This document shows, piece by piece, positions 1 through 8,149 of a stretch of DNA of 64,000 nucleotides; within the stretch, counting starts at the first letter, position 1; each line of letters opens with the position of its first letter. The DNA is from CAVVYA01 sp963752345. GTDB lineage: Bacteria > Pseudomonadota > Alphaproteobacteria > SMXQ01. The translations under genes were made by a program, and so were the position numbers. The notes under the pieces were generated by a model, which saw nothing but the letters and a program-made list of their open reading frames with translations, did not search any database and had not been told where the DNA came from. The stretch covers positions 62,001 to 126,000 of the forward strand of contig CAVVYA010000015.1 in the NCBI GenBank assembly GCA_963752345.1, written 5' to 3'.

Positions 1-1017
1 ACCGCGGGCTCGGGCACCAGCGTCGCCACCGACGACGTGGCGGGGATTCACTTCCAGCGCGTCAAGCTCGTCGATGGCGCGGCGGACAGCGCGGCGGCGA
101 TTCCCGGCGACGCGGCCAACGGCCTCGACGTCGACGTCACCCGCGTCCAGGGCACGGTCGCCGTTTCGGCCGCGTCTCTGCCGCTGCCGTCGGGCGCCGC
201 CACCGCCGCCAAGCAGCCCGCTCTCGGCACGGCGGGCGCGTCATCGGCGGACGTGATCACCGTCCAGGGCGTCGCGTCGATGACGGCCCTGAAGGTCGAT
301 GGCGCCGCCGTCACGCAACCGGTCAGCGCCGCGTCATTGCCTTTGCCATCCGGCGCAGCCACGGCGGCCAAGCAGCCCGCGCCGGGCACCGCCGGAACCC
401 CGTCGGCCGACGTGCTGACGGTGCAGGGCGCCGCGTCGATGACGGCCTTGAAGGTCGATGGCGCGGCGGTCACGCAGCCGGTGTCGGGCACCGTCACGGC
501 CAATCTCGCCGCCGGCACGAACACCAACGAGGTCGTGGGCGACGCGGCCCACGGTGCCGCCGTCGCCGGCAATCCTGTGTTGAGCGGCCGGGAGGCCCGC
601 ACGTCCGACGGCACGGCGGTGAGCAACGGCCAGGCCGTCCGCGCCATCGCGGATACCCTCGGCAAGCAGATCGTCATCCAGGGCGCGGTTCACGACCTTT
701 ATACGTCCGGCCGGGCGAACATCACGAACACCACGGCGGCGGACGTCATCGCGGCGGCCGGCGCGGGAATCAGAATCGCCGTGACGTCGGTCCTGGTGAC
801 CAATGCCCACGCGACGGTCGCTACCAAGGTTGAAATCCGCGACGGAACGACCGTGAAAATTCAGGGGCAATCCGCGGCCGGCGGCGGCGGCTTCGCCCTG
901 AGCGGCGGCGGCACGCCCTTGTTCATCGCGACCGCCAACACCGCCGTCACGGCGCGCTGCGCGACAACCGGCGCCGATGTCGACGTCAGTATCTCCGGCT
1001 ACAGGATCGCGAACTGA
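1..1017 (+). CDS. Phage structural protein with internal ~50-residue repeats, 5'-truncated by window edge
   Basis: The frame is open from the first base, so a GTG at 37 is probably internal and the true start lies off the window. The visible 338 residues are Ala/Gly/Thr-rich. They contain two near-identical segments of about 50 residues that alternate LPLPSGAATAAKQP, SADVxTVQG and SMTALKVDGAAVTQPVS. The opening SVATDDVAGIHFQRVKLVDG type of sequence is, from memory, common in phage tail or appendage proteins. It heads a tightly packed run of plus-strand phage genes. The exact structural role is unknown. Confidence 0.6.
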   Translation, partial: TAGSGTSVATDDVAGIHFQRVKLVDGAADSAAAIPGDAANGLDVDVTRVQGTVAVSAASLPLPSGAATAAKQPALGTAGASSADVITVQGVASMTALKVDGAAVTQPVSAASLPLPSGAATAAKQPAPGTAGTPSADVLTVQGAASMTALKVDGAAVTQPVSGTVTANLAAGTNTNEVVGDAAHGAAVAGNPVLSGREARTSDGTAVSNGQAVRAIADTLGKQIVIQGAVHDLYTSGRANITNTTAADVIAAAGAGIRIAVTSVLVTNAHATVATKVEIRDGTTVKIQGQSAAGGGGFALSGGGTPLFIATANTAVTARCATTGADVDVSISGYRIAN

Positions 1018-1059
1018 CGTCGGAGCGCGAGCCTTCTGCCGCAGGGACGAGCCCGACCG

Positions 1060-1278
1060 ATGGAGAACAGCGGCGTCTCTGCCTATCTCCGGCTGCGCGA
1101 GCTCGACCCGGCCCTGTGCCGCGACATCGTCAAATTCGCCGAACAACTCGCCATCCGCCACAACCTCCCGCCCGCCGTGGCGGTGGATATGAAGCAGGCG
1201 CTCTGCCAGTTCGCCGTGGATCTGGCGATGCGGCGGGCGACCCGGGACTGCGCGTGGCGGGGGGAGAAACGATCGTGA
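1060..1278 (+). CDS. Small hypothetical phage protein
   Basis: A 72-residue charged, helical-looking protein. Its stop codon overlaps the GTG start of the next gene (GTGA), so the two are probably translationally coupled within the appendage module. I do not recognise the family. Confidence 0.5.
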   Translation: MENSGVSAYLRLRELDPALCRDIVKFAEQLAIRHNLPPAVAVDMKQALCQFAVDLAMRRATRDCAWRGEKRS

Positions 1279-1778
1279 CGCTGGCGCACTTCAAGACCAC
1301 CGACATCCGGTGCGGCGACCAGTTCTGGCGGCCGCACAAGGAACGCCATGCCGGCGGTCTCATCCCCTACCATGCCCACCGGAAATTTCCGCACGCCGTC
1401 GTCAGCGTGGCCGGCTGGCATCTGGTCTTGACCCACGACGACGAAGGCCGCGTGCTGCAAGAACGCCAGATCGCCTCGGCGCAATATATCGACGTGCGCG
1501 ACTTGCTCCTCTCCGCGCGGCCTTTCGCGCGGCAGCGTCCCGTGCGCCGGCAAGACGGGCACTTCCTGTTCTTGCGGCCCGGCGATCCTGTTCCGCCGGA
1601 TTACGTCGAGCTTCCGTTTCGGCCGGATGCGCCGATGGCGGAGGTGGGCAAGGGCACGCCGCACAGCGTCGTCAACCTGGTCGACGGCTGCGCGCACTTC
1701 TGCTCCTACGCGTTCCGCGATCCCAACAGCGGCGCGGTGACGCAGGACTGGAACGGCTACATGGAAGCGTTCGAATAA
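1275..1778 (+). CDS. Hypothetical phage protein, 167 aa
   Basis: The GTG at 1275 is chosen because it overlaps the upstream stop and is preceded by GGGGAGAAAC, a good ribosome binding site. Longer upstream readings run through the preceding gene in another frame. The protein is rich in His, Phe and Tyr (FPHAVVSVAGWHLVL, GTPHSVVNLVDGCAHFCSYAF), which could suggest a beta-sandwich, but I cannot assign a family. The stop overlaps the next ATG (TAATG). Confidence 0.55.
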   Translation: MTLAHFKTTDIRCGDQFWRPHKERHAGGLIPYHAHRKFPHAVVSVAGWHLVLTHDDEGRVLQERQIASAQYIDVRDLLLSARPFARQRPVRRQDGHFLFLRPGDPVPPDYVELPFRPDAPMAEVGKGTPHSVVNLVDGCAHFCSYAFRDPNSGAVTQDWNGYMEAFE

Positions 1779-2206
1779 TGGCGCAGCTTGTCATCAAGAC
1801 CGTCGACCGCAGGCGTGGCGATTTCTACGCTGACGCAGCGGACTACAAGCGCGGCGACGTCATCGCCGTCTATCCCGACGACGTGGTGTTGGAAGGAGAC
1901 GTGCTCAGACTGCCGGTCTTTCGCGTCGTCAGGATTCCGGGCATGACCTTCGCGGAGGCCAGACAATTCACCGCGCCGCAGGTGCTCGAGGCGAACGACG
2001 CGGCCAGCGCCAGGACACTGGCGCGGCGCGCCTTTTCATTCGATCTCGACAACGCTCTGGCAACGCCCGAGCTTCAGGCTTATCTCGCCGACGATAGCCG
2101 GAAACAGCCGGTCTTCACGTTCGATATGCCGATTGCGACGCTGCGCGCCTTCCGCAAAACCAAGGCCAAGATATCCGACCCGATGAACGTGATCGGAGCG
2201 CCGTAA
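1778..2206 (+). CDS. Hypothetical phage protein, 142 aa
   Basis: Starts at the ATG that shares its A with the upstream TAA and ends in another TAATG junction with the beta-helix gene. This marks a four-gene translationally coupled run. The sequence begins MAQLVIKTVDRRRGDFYADA and carries mixed alpha/beta content (RGDVIAVYPDD, LRLPVFRVVRIPGM). No known domain was recognised. Its position suggests an accessory tail or neck-plate component. Confidence 0.55.
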   Translation: MAQLVIKTVDRRRGDFYADAADYKRGDVIAVYPDDVVLEGDVLRLPVFRVVRIPGMTFAEARQFTAPQVLEANDAASARTLARRAFSFDLDNALATPELQAYLADDSRKQPVFTFDMPIATLRAFRKTKAKISDPMNVIGAP

Positions 2207-3255
2207 TGCCGACGCCGGTCACCAAATCGCTCGGCAAATCCGGCTTCGGTCGGGACTACACCGATTTCGCGGTCCTCGAAGCGGCCATCTCGCCCGTGAA
2301 CGGCAGCCTCGTCACCGACGATCAGGTCTGGACCATCGAGGTCTACAACGACGACAACACGTCCATTTCCGATAATTGGGGCGACCAGGGCGTCAATTTT
2401 GCCACCGCGTGCGACGCCACCCGCAACATCACGATAAAGCCGGCGACGGGCGAGGGTTGGATAGACAGCTTCCTGGCGTCGCCCTACGCGATCAAGTTCG
2501 ACCCTGCCAAAGGGGCGGCGCTGGAGAACACCAGCCATCGCGGCGCGGTTTTGTCGGTCACCAACGGTTGCGATTATTTCACGATCCGCGGCATGCAGTG
2601 CCGCGCGGGCTGGCGGTCGCTCTACGTCGACACCATCAGCGGCTCCGCCCTGGTCGAGGACAATATTCTGGCGACCACGGGAAACCAGGACGGCGTCGCA
2701 TTTTCCAGCGCAGCCGGCGTTCTCAGGAACAACTTCGTCATTGTCGAGGCCGGCGGCGGTGCCCTGTTTGCCGGGGGCCATCGTTTCGGGGCCTATCCGA
2801 TCGTCCACAACAACACCTTCGTCAGGCTCGGCGCGTCGGCGTCCGGCGACGGCGTATCCAGCGATCCGTCGTTCCCCGATATCGAGTGTATCAACAACGT
2901 CTTCGTCAATTGCGCGGCGACCTTTGCCGCGCATATCACGGCGGCGGGAAATGGCATCGACTACAACGCGTCGACGGCCACGCTGAGCCTCGGCACGCAC
3001 AACCGCGCCGGCATCACGGCCGCGAACGAGTTCAACAGCGTCAGCGCGACGCTCTCCGCGACCGATCTGCGGCGCCAGGCCGGTGCCGACCTGTCCGGCT
3101 TCGGGCTGACGACGCTCGGCGCCTTCAGCGACGACGTGTTCGGCACCGCGCGCGGCGCGGCCTGGGATATCGGCGCGCAGGAATATGGCGCGGGCGGCGG
3201 CCCGCCGGCCTTCGCCAATCCTCTGGCGCTGCTCGGCGTCGGCAGGGCGGTCTGA
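2206..3255 (+). CDS. Right-handed parallel beta-helix phage protein (appendage / tail-spike-like)
   Basis: A 349-residue protein with repeated short beta-strand turns typical of pectate-lyase-like helices, such as GCDYFTIRGMQC, GSALVEDNILAT, GVLRNNFVIVE, PIVHNNTFVRL and DIECINNVFVN. It ends with a WDIGAQEYG motif often seen at the C terminus of such proteins. No catalytic residues can be assigned, so depolymerase activity is only a possibility. It is coupled by TAATG to the preceding gene and lies at the end of the first phage module. Confidence 0.7.
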   Translation: MPTPVTKSLGKSGFGRDYTDFAVLEAAISPVNGSLVTDDQVWTIEVYNDDNTSISDNWGDQGVNFATACDATRNITIKPATGEGWIDSFLASPYAIKFDPAKGAALENTSHRGAVLSVTNGCDYFTIRGMQCRAGWRSLYVDTISGSALVEDNILATTGNQDGVAFSSAAGVLRNNFVIVEAGGGALFAGGHRFGAYPIVHNNTFVRLGASASGDGVSSDPSFPDIECINNVFVNCAATFAAHITAAGNGIDYNASTATLSLGTHNRAGITAANEFNSVSATLSATDLRRQAGADLSGFGLTTLGAFSDDVFGTARGAAWDIGAQEYGAGGGPPAFANPLALLGVGRAV

Positions 3256-3256
3256 C

Positions 3257-3373
3257 GTGCTGCTGTTGCTGGTCACCCAGGGTGGCGCGCCGCCGCCGCC
3301 CCCGCCACCGCCGGCCGGGGCGATCCGCCGCGGCGGCATGGTGGCGAACGTCGGCGCGCTGCTGGCCCGTTAG
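3257..3373 (+). CDS. Short proline-rich phage protein
   Basis: The GTG at 3257 opens one base after the preceding stop and encodes 38 residues: a hydrophobic LLLLV start, a run of eight prolines, then GAIRRGGMVANVGALLAR. Small proteins of this layout often close phage appendage gene runs. Function unknown. Confidence 0.4.
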   Translation: MLLLLVTQGGAPPPPPPPPAGAIRRGGMVANVGALLAR

Positions 3374-3465
3374 GTCATGGCGAAGCCGACGACGAGCGGC
3401 CGCGGCGCGCGCCACTGGCGGTACGGCGACTGTGCGGCAATAGGTAGCAAACGCACCTAGCCCAT

Positions 3466-3834
3466 TCAGGCGAGCTCGCTCCGGCGGATTTCATCGGAAG
3501 CCGCCACCGCCGCGCCGACGCGGATCATGCATCCAGCTTTCCCAGCGGCCAACATAACAGAACGCTGCGGGTATCGTTCTCCGAACCGCTGGTTGATCCT
3601 TGCGACCAAGGCGGCCAAGTCACTATCGGTTGAGACATCAGCCTCTAGCCGCACAAGAACCTCCCCTGTGGAGTCCACCACCTCCGCATACATCAGCATA
3701 TTGCTGCCCCAATTTCTGACTTTTGCAAAAAGGTACCATAACGCAAAAGGACCGTTTTCGTTCCATACCGTACCAAATAGGATTTGGGCCCAGGCACCAA
3801 GGTGTTCCGGCCTAGTCGAAGCAGAATGAAACAA
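3466..3834 (-). CDS. Hypothetical protein, 122 aa
   Basis: A minus-strand frame with plausible globular composition (AEVVDSTGEVLVRLEADV, LAALVARINQRFGERYP) and lower GC than the flanks. The 5' end overlaps the short membrane-protein frame at 3812-3907. Family unknown. A plus-strand reading of the same DNA is less protein-like. Confidence 0.4.
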   Translation of the reverse strand: MFHSASTRPEHLGAWAQILFGTVWNENGPFALWYLFAKVRNWGSNMLMYAEVVDSTGEVLVRLEADVSTDSDLAALVARINQRFGERYPQRSVMLAAGKAGCMIRVGAAVAASDEIRRSELA

Positions 3835-3907
3835 TGAGCAGGGTATAGAGGATGGCGGCTAGGACCAGCATGATCCGGAAGCCGCGAAAGCCGTCGTCGG
3901 CACTCAT
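3812..3907 (-). CDS. Tiny single-pass membrane protein, 31 aa
   Basis: ATG at 3907 preceded on the minus strand by AAGG. It encodes a short charged head and one hydrophobic span (IMLVLAAILYTLLIVSF), ending in CFD. It overlaps the start of the following minus-strand gene by 23 bases, which suggests a two-gene unit at the border between the two phage modules. The call rests on composition only. Confidence 0.35.
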   Translation of the reverse strand: MSADDGFRGFRIMLVLAAILYTLLIVSFCFD

Positions 3908-4128
3908 GATTGCCTTGCTGAACTGAGGGGCATTACCGGGCGGTAACTTACCCCAATTAAGCGTCTTTGTGCGACGCCGTACGAAGCGGCTCGAGCGCGG
4001 CGACGGCGAACTCCGGGATTAATACGCCTGATGGATCGGCGGTCCCGCCTCGGCGCCGGTGCGCTGTCCGCGCGCCGGTGTCAGCCGGCTGATCGGCCTG
4101 TCGCACACTTTGGAGAGGGTTGCCAACC

Positions 4129-4791
4129 ATGCCGATGCTTGCCAATCCGCGCCATGAGCGCTTCGCGCAGGAGATGGCGAAGGGAACGTCCGCGCCACAG
4201 GCCTATTACCTGGCGGGCTATGTCGGCATCTGCAACATCTCGCGCCTCAAGAATCATCCGCCGATCGCGGCGCGCATCGAGGAGCTCCTGACGGAGGGCG
4301 CGCGGCGCACCGAGGTCACGGCGGCCGCGACGATCACGGAATTGGGCCGCATCGCCTTCGCCGACATCCGCGGCCTGTTCAACAAGAACGGCGTGCTGAA
4401 GCCGGTCAATCAATGGCCCGACGACCTCGCCCGGGCAGTGGCGGCGCTCGACATGGACGAGCTGTTCGACGCGGGTGGCGGACGCCGGACGCAGACCGGC
4501 GTGACGCGCAAGGTGAGGCTGGCCAACAAGCTGCGCGCCCTGGAGATGCTCGGCCGCAGCTTCGGCCTGTTCAAGGACAAGGTGGAGGTCCGGACCTCCG
4601 TGGAGCAGATGTCGGATGAAGAGCTTTCCGCCCTCGTTGCCGAGCTTCGCGACCTGCGCGCCGCGCTTGCGGAAGGCGCTGCGGAGTCTGGAGGCAGAGC
4701 AGGCGAGGCGGGCGGCGCGCAACCGGCTGGCGACCTACCGGCCCTACCGCAAGCAGGCGGCGTTTCACGCGGCGGGGGCGGTTCATCGTGA
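4129..4791 (+). CDS. Phage terminase small subunit
   Basis: DNA-recognition subunit of the packaging motor. The N terminus NPRHERFAQEMAKG...AYYLAGY and the central segment with TELGRIAFADIRGLF are typical of Terminase_2/TerS proteins of podoviruses. ATG 4129 is preferred over the in-frame TTG 4120 because GGAGAGG ends about 10 bases upstream. The last ~40 residues (Gly/Ala-rich, RGGGGSS) overlap the start of the large subunit in another frame by 125-176 bases, an unusually long overlap. The tail may be a read-through produced by a lost stop or a frameshift. Confidence 0.75.
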   Translation: MPMLANPRHERFAQEMAKGTSAPQAYYLAGYVGICNISRLKNHPPIAARIEELLTEGARRTEVTAAATITELGRIAFADIRGLFNKNGVLKPVNQWPDDLARAVAALDMDELFDAGGGRRTQTGVTRKVRLANKLRALEMLGRSFGLFKDKVEVRTSVEQMSDEELSALVAELRDLRAALAEGAAESGGRAGEAGGAQPAGDLPALPQAGGVSRGGGGSS

Positions 4792-5335
4792 GCGGCTGTT
4801 CATGGCCGGCAACCAGCTCGGCAAGACCATGGCGGGCGCCGCGGAATGGGCGATGCACCTGACCGGCCGCTATCCGGACTGGTGGGTCGGCAAGCGCTTC
4901 GCCGGTCCGGTGAAATTCTGGGCCGCGGGCGTGACGGCGGAGAGCACGCGCGACAATCCGCAGCGCATGCTGCTCGGCCCGCCGCAGAAGAAAGAGGAAT
5001 GGGGCACCGGCGCCATTCCCGCCGGCTGCGTCGTCAGCGCAACGCCGGCGCGCGGCGTGGCCGACGGCATCGACAGCATCGTGGTGCGCTATGTCTCGGG
5101 CGCCGCCTCGACCCTGCTGTTCAAGTCCTATGAAAAGGGCCGCGAGAAGTGGCAGGGCGAGACGCTCGACGGCGTCTGGTTCGACGAAGAGCCGCCGCTC
5201 GACATCTATACCGAGGGGCTGACGCGGACCAACGCCACCGACGGCATCGTCATCGTCACGTTCACGCCATTGCTCGGCATGTCGGAGGTGGTGCGCATGT
5301 TCCTGAGCGACGACGAGGCGAAGGAGATGACATGA
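4616..5335 (+). CDS. Terminase large subunit, N-terminal ATPase half
   Basis: ATPase domain of the DNA-packaging motor. It shows Walker A AGNQLGKT (residues 64-71) and Walker B GVWFDEE (186-192) after the typical YRPYxKQ lead-in. The frame stops at TGA 5333-5335, just where homologous single-chain proteins continue into the nuclease. That stop overlaps the ATG of the next frame (ATGA). The start is uncertain: ATG 4616 lies deep in the small-subunit gene and TTG 4667 is an alternative. Confidence 0.8.
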   Translation: MKSFPPSLPSFATCAPRLRKALRSLEAEQARRAARNRLATYRPYRKQAAFHAAGAVHRERLFMAGNQLGKTMAGAAEWAMHLTGRYPDWWVGKRFAGPVKFWAAGVTAESTRDNPQRMLLGPPQKKEEWGTGAIPAGCVVSATPARGVADGIDSIVVRYVSGAASTLLFKSYEKGREKWQGETLDGVWFDEEPPLDIYTEGLTRTNATDGIVIVTFTPLLGMSEVVRMFLSDDEAKEMT

Positions 5336-6123
5336 ATGGCAACACGCGCCAGGCCTTGCGCCGGGCCGCGCGCCCGATGACGCGCCACGTCACCTGCATG
5401 ACCATCGAGGATGCGGAACACTACACGCCGGAGCAGCGCGCGGCGATCGTCGCGAGCTATCCCGCGCACGAGCGCGAGGCGCGCACCAAGGGCGTGCCGC
5501 TGCTCGGTTCGGGCCGCGTGTTTCCGCTCGACGAGGCGCTGATCAAGGTCGCGCCGTTCGCCATTGCCGGTCATTGGCCGGTGCTGGGCGCTCTCGATTT
5601 CGGCTGGGATCATCCCACGGCGGCGGTCAGGCTGGCATGGGACCGCGACGCCGATTGCGTCTATGTGACGCACGCCTACCGCAAGAAGGAGGCGACGCCG
5701 CTGATTCATGCCGCGGCGCTCAAGCCGTGGGGCGAGAGCCTGCCGTGGGCCTGGCCGCACGACGGCCTCGCCCACGACAAGGGCAGCGGCGAGGCGCTCA
5801 AGGACCAGTACGAGGCGCATGGCCTCGCCATGCTGCCGGTCCATGCCGCGTTCGAGGATGGCTCGAACGGCGTCGAGGCCGGGCTGATGGCGATGCTCGA
5901 CCGCATGCAGACCGCGCGGCTCAGGGTCTTCGGCCATCTCGAGGAGTGGTTCGAGGAGTTCCGCCTCTATCACCGCAAGGACGGACTGGTGGTCAAGCTC
6001 GCCGACGACCTCATGAGCGCCACGCGCTACGGCCTCATGAGCCTGCGCTTCGCCGAAACCGAGCGCGATCCGGCCGACGACGCCGAGGCCCCGCGCGCGC
6101 CTTACGATCCCTTCGTGTGGTGA
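5332..6123 (+). CDS. Terminase large subunit, C-terminal nuclease half
   Basis: A 263-residue continuation of the large terminase. It has the linker TRHVTCMTIEDAEHY and ASYPAHEREARTKGVPLLGSGRVFP, followed by the RNase H-like nuclease start LDFGWDHP (Asp89). It begins at an ATG overlapping the previous stop, so it could be a separately translated, coupled subunit or the product of a one-base indel in a normal ~490-residue gene. Confidence 0.78.
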   Translation: MNGNTRQALRRAARPMTRHVTCMTIEDAEHYTPEQRAAIVASYPAHEREARTKGVPLLGSGRVFPLDEALIKVAPFAIAGHWPVLGALDFGWDHPTAAVRLAWDRDADCVYVTHAYRKKEATPLIHAAALKPWGESLPWAWPHDGLAHDKGSGEALKDQYEAHGLAMLPVHAAFEDGSNGVEAGLMAMLDRMQTARLRVFGHLEEWFEEFRLYHRKDGLVVKLADDLMSATRYGLMSLRFAETERDPADDAEAPRAPYDPFVW

Positions 6124-6197
6124 GGGGAGCGGGACGGAGAGCAAGAGTCTCACCGACCGCCGGCCGCGCTCAGGGACATGCCATGTTCGTCGGAAAG

Positions 6198-6231
6198 ATC
6201 GTCGCCCCGGACGTGATCCGGGGCCCATTGG
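6198..6231. repeat. Degenerate copy of palindromic intergenic repeat
   Basis: Resembles one arm of the larger palindrome at 11137-11228 (GTCxCCCCGG...CCGGGGCCCATTGG). It lies in the 312-base gap between terminase and the first PEP-CTERM gene. I see no gene in the remainder of that gap. Confidence 0.5.
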
Positions 6232-6435
6232 TCCGCTGCATCCGGCGCGCCAGCCCTGTTCGATGGAACCCGAATCAGGTCAGCGCGACTGGAGTGATAA
6301 ATTCTTCGACTCGCCTGTAAGTCTAAGCTTACAGGGTTCCAAATAGGGCATGATCAAGCCATTGATTTGGGCTGAGAAATTTGTGGCGCAGTTCTTGCAA
6401 CTCAGAGTGAAATATAATTTGGCGAGGGCACCCCC

Positions 6436-7029
6436 ATGAAAGTTTCACTCATCCCGACTATGGCTCTGGCCGCGATCGGCCTGTCCATGGGCTTTGCTTC
6501 GCCGAGCCATGCCGCTCTGGTTGCGTGCCCCGCCTCGTTTACGGCTGATGCCACGGCGAAAGTCATGCATTCGCTTGGAACCCAGTCGGCGGCGAGCAAT
6601 TGCCAATACATTACTCCGGCGGACCCCAGCACGGTTGCCAATGTGGCAACCGTCAACGCCAACGCCTTTTTCGGCCAAACCGACTGGATCGCGACGGTCG
6701 TGTTGCAAACCAATGTGAATAGTCTAACGGGCACCTGGACGATCGCTGGCGCAAACTTCGCCGCTTTTGATTACATGATCACCTTCAAGTCGGGAGAAGG
6801 CACGAACCTGACCAGCTTCTTGTTTAACGAGGAGGCTGCGACCGGCACCTGGAGCACGCCCTTCACGGAGCCGCCATTCAATTTTCCGGGTGCCGTCGTG
6901 CGCCGTGATGTCTCGCACTACAGCATCTTTGCGCGCGCTACACAGGTCGCCGAACCCGCAACGCTTGCTGTCTTGGGCGTGGGGCTGCTCGGTCTCGGCG
7001 TCATAGCTCGGCGCCGCAAGTCCGCCTAA
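6436..7029 (+). CDS. PEP-CTERM sorting-domain protein (secreted)
   Basis: A 197-residue exported protein. The N-terminal signal peptide ends in ASPSHA and the C terminus has the exosortase signal: AEPATLAVLG, a hydrophobic span, then ARRRKSA. The middle is a Thr/Ala-rich beta-type domain with paired cysteines and a FTEPPFNFPG segment. It would be cleaved by an exosortase and released or anchored in the envelope. It sits between terminase and portal genes, where phages normally have no such gene, with lower GC than the phage genes and its own terminator, so it is probably cargo. Confidence 0.85.
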   Translation: MKVSLIPTMALAAIGLSMGFASPSHAALVACPASFTADATAKVMHSLGTQSAASNCQYITPADPSTVANVATVNANAFFGQTDWIATVVLQTNVNSLTGTWTIAGANFAAFDYMITFKSGEGTNLTSFLFNEEAATGTWSTPFTEPPFNFPGAVVRRDVSHYSIFARATQVAEPATLAVLGVGLLGLGVIARRRKSA

Positions 7030-7044
7030 GTTTGATCTAGGAGC

Positions 7045-7080
7045 GGCAAACGGCGGTCCAGGTGGCCGCCGTTTTGCTTT
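7045..7080 (+). terminator. Rho-independent terminator after PEP-CTERM gene
   Basis: Dyad of GGCAAACGGCGGTCC with its imperfect complement across a short loop, followed by TTTTGCTTTT, about 15 bases downstream of the stop. Confidence 0.7.
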
Positions 7081-7266
7081 TCCGGATGCCTGATGTCAAG
7101 CAACGACACCAGGGGCTGGCCCCATAACCAGGCGGGCCATAGACCGATGGCGCGTCGATCCCGCGTCCGCCGGATTTCAGCACAGAGACGATGCCGCCGA
7201 TGACGCCGCGGTGGATCAAGTCCGGGGCGACAGCTTTTTTTGGGCGAGCGCGGGGCGATCGAAATC

Positions 7267-7893
7267 ATGATCATCCTGCCGCTCGACTGGCGCGCCGTGC
7301 TTCATGTGGCGCTCTACATCCGCGCGTGCGACCGCGCCGAGATCGACGCCTGCATGGCGCGCTATGACGCGGCCGACCTGGCGACTCGTGTGGTGGCATT
7401 GTCGCGCTTCGGCGCCGTCGCCGCGACGGACGAGGGCGTTCCTGCCGCCGTGGTGAGCGCGGCGGAGATCCATCCCGGCGCCTACCAGGTCGGCATGTTC
7501 GCCACCGACCGATGGCCCATGGTGGCGCGCGGCCTGACGCGCTGGGGCCTGCGGGTGCTGAAGCCCGCCATGCTGGCGGCGGGCGGCCATCGCGCCGAAT
7601 GCCGCAGCATCGCGAATCACCACGCCGCGCACCGCTGGCTCGAGAGCTTGGGCTTCGTGCGCGAGGCGGCGCTGCCCGACTGCGGCAAGGCGCGCGAGAC
7701 ATTCATTCAATATGCCTGGCGGCTCTCGGACCAGCCCGTGTCGTGCGCAGGCACGCATTCCAGGTTGCGCGCAGGCGCGTATTCCAAGTCGTACGCAGGC
7801 AGGCATCCCATTATCCGCGCCGGCACGCATCCTACTATCGGCGCGGCACGCATCCCCGCGACGCCGTGCGCAGGCACGCGCCGCGCGACATGA
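7267..7893 (+). CDS. GNAT-like phage protein (T7 gp13-type position) with C-terminal octapeptide repeats
   Basis: The core of about 150 residues resembles acetyltransferase-fold proteins found near podovirus connector genes. It shows MFATDRWPMVARGL and the GNAT-type ECRSIANHHAAHRWLESLGF. ATG 7267 is chosen over an upstream in-frame GTG because the core begins there. The last ~55 residues are built of about five degenerate 8-residue units around RAGTHP/CAGTHS, produced by a ~24-base tandem array (7740-7885). This tail is probably a late addition. Acetyltransferase activity is not demonstrated by any visible catalytic residue. Confidence 0.6.
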   Translation: MIILPLDWRAVLHVALYIRACDRAEIDACMARYDAADLATRVVALSRFGAVAATDEGVPAAVVSAAEIHPGAYQVGMFATDRWPMVARGLTRWGLRVLKPAMLAAGGHRAECRSIANHHAAHRWLESLGFVREAALPDCGKARETFIQYAWRLSDQPVSCAGTHSRLRAGAYSKSYAGRHPIIRAGTHPTIGAARIPATPCAGTRRAT

Positions 7894-7906
7894 ACAGGTG
7901 ACCCTC

Positions 7907-8074
7907 ATGTGCTTCTTCGGTGGCGGCGGGTTGAGCAAGGTGATCGACCCGGTCGGCGCGATTACGAAGAAGGCGCCGACGCCGGTGCGTCTCCTCGGCC
8001 TGGTGCCGCCGACGCCGACCAATCCCCTGCCGGTGCTGCCGAAATCGGCCGCGCAGAAGCTGCTCGGCGAGTAG
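7907..8074 (+). CDS. Small phage protein of MCFFG...KLLGE type
   Basis: A 55-residue protein starting MCFFGGGG and ending AAQKLLGE. It shares both ends with the 65-residue protein at 9131, so the two look like diverged paralogues on either side of a PEP-CTERM gene. Such small proteins commonly precede podovirus connector genes. Function unknown. Confidence 0.6.
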   Translation: MCFFGGGGLSKVIDPVGAITKKAPTPVRLLGLVPPTPTNPLPVLPKSAAQKLLGE

Positions 8075-8149
8075 CGGGTTTACCGTCGCCCCAGAATCGA
8101 ACGGGCGGCCCGAGGCCGCCCGCGATGCGTCGGATGTGTCGAACGAAGC

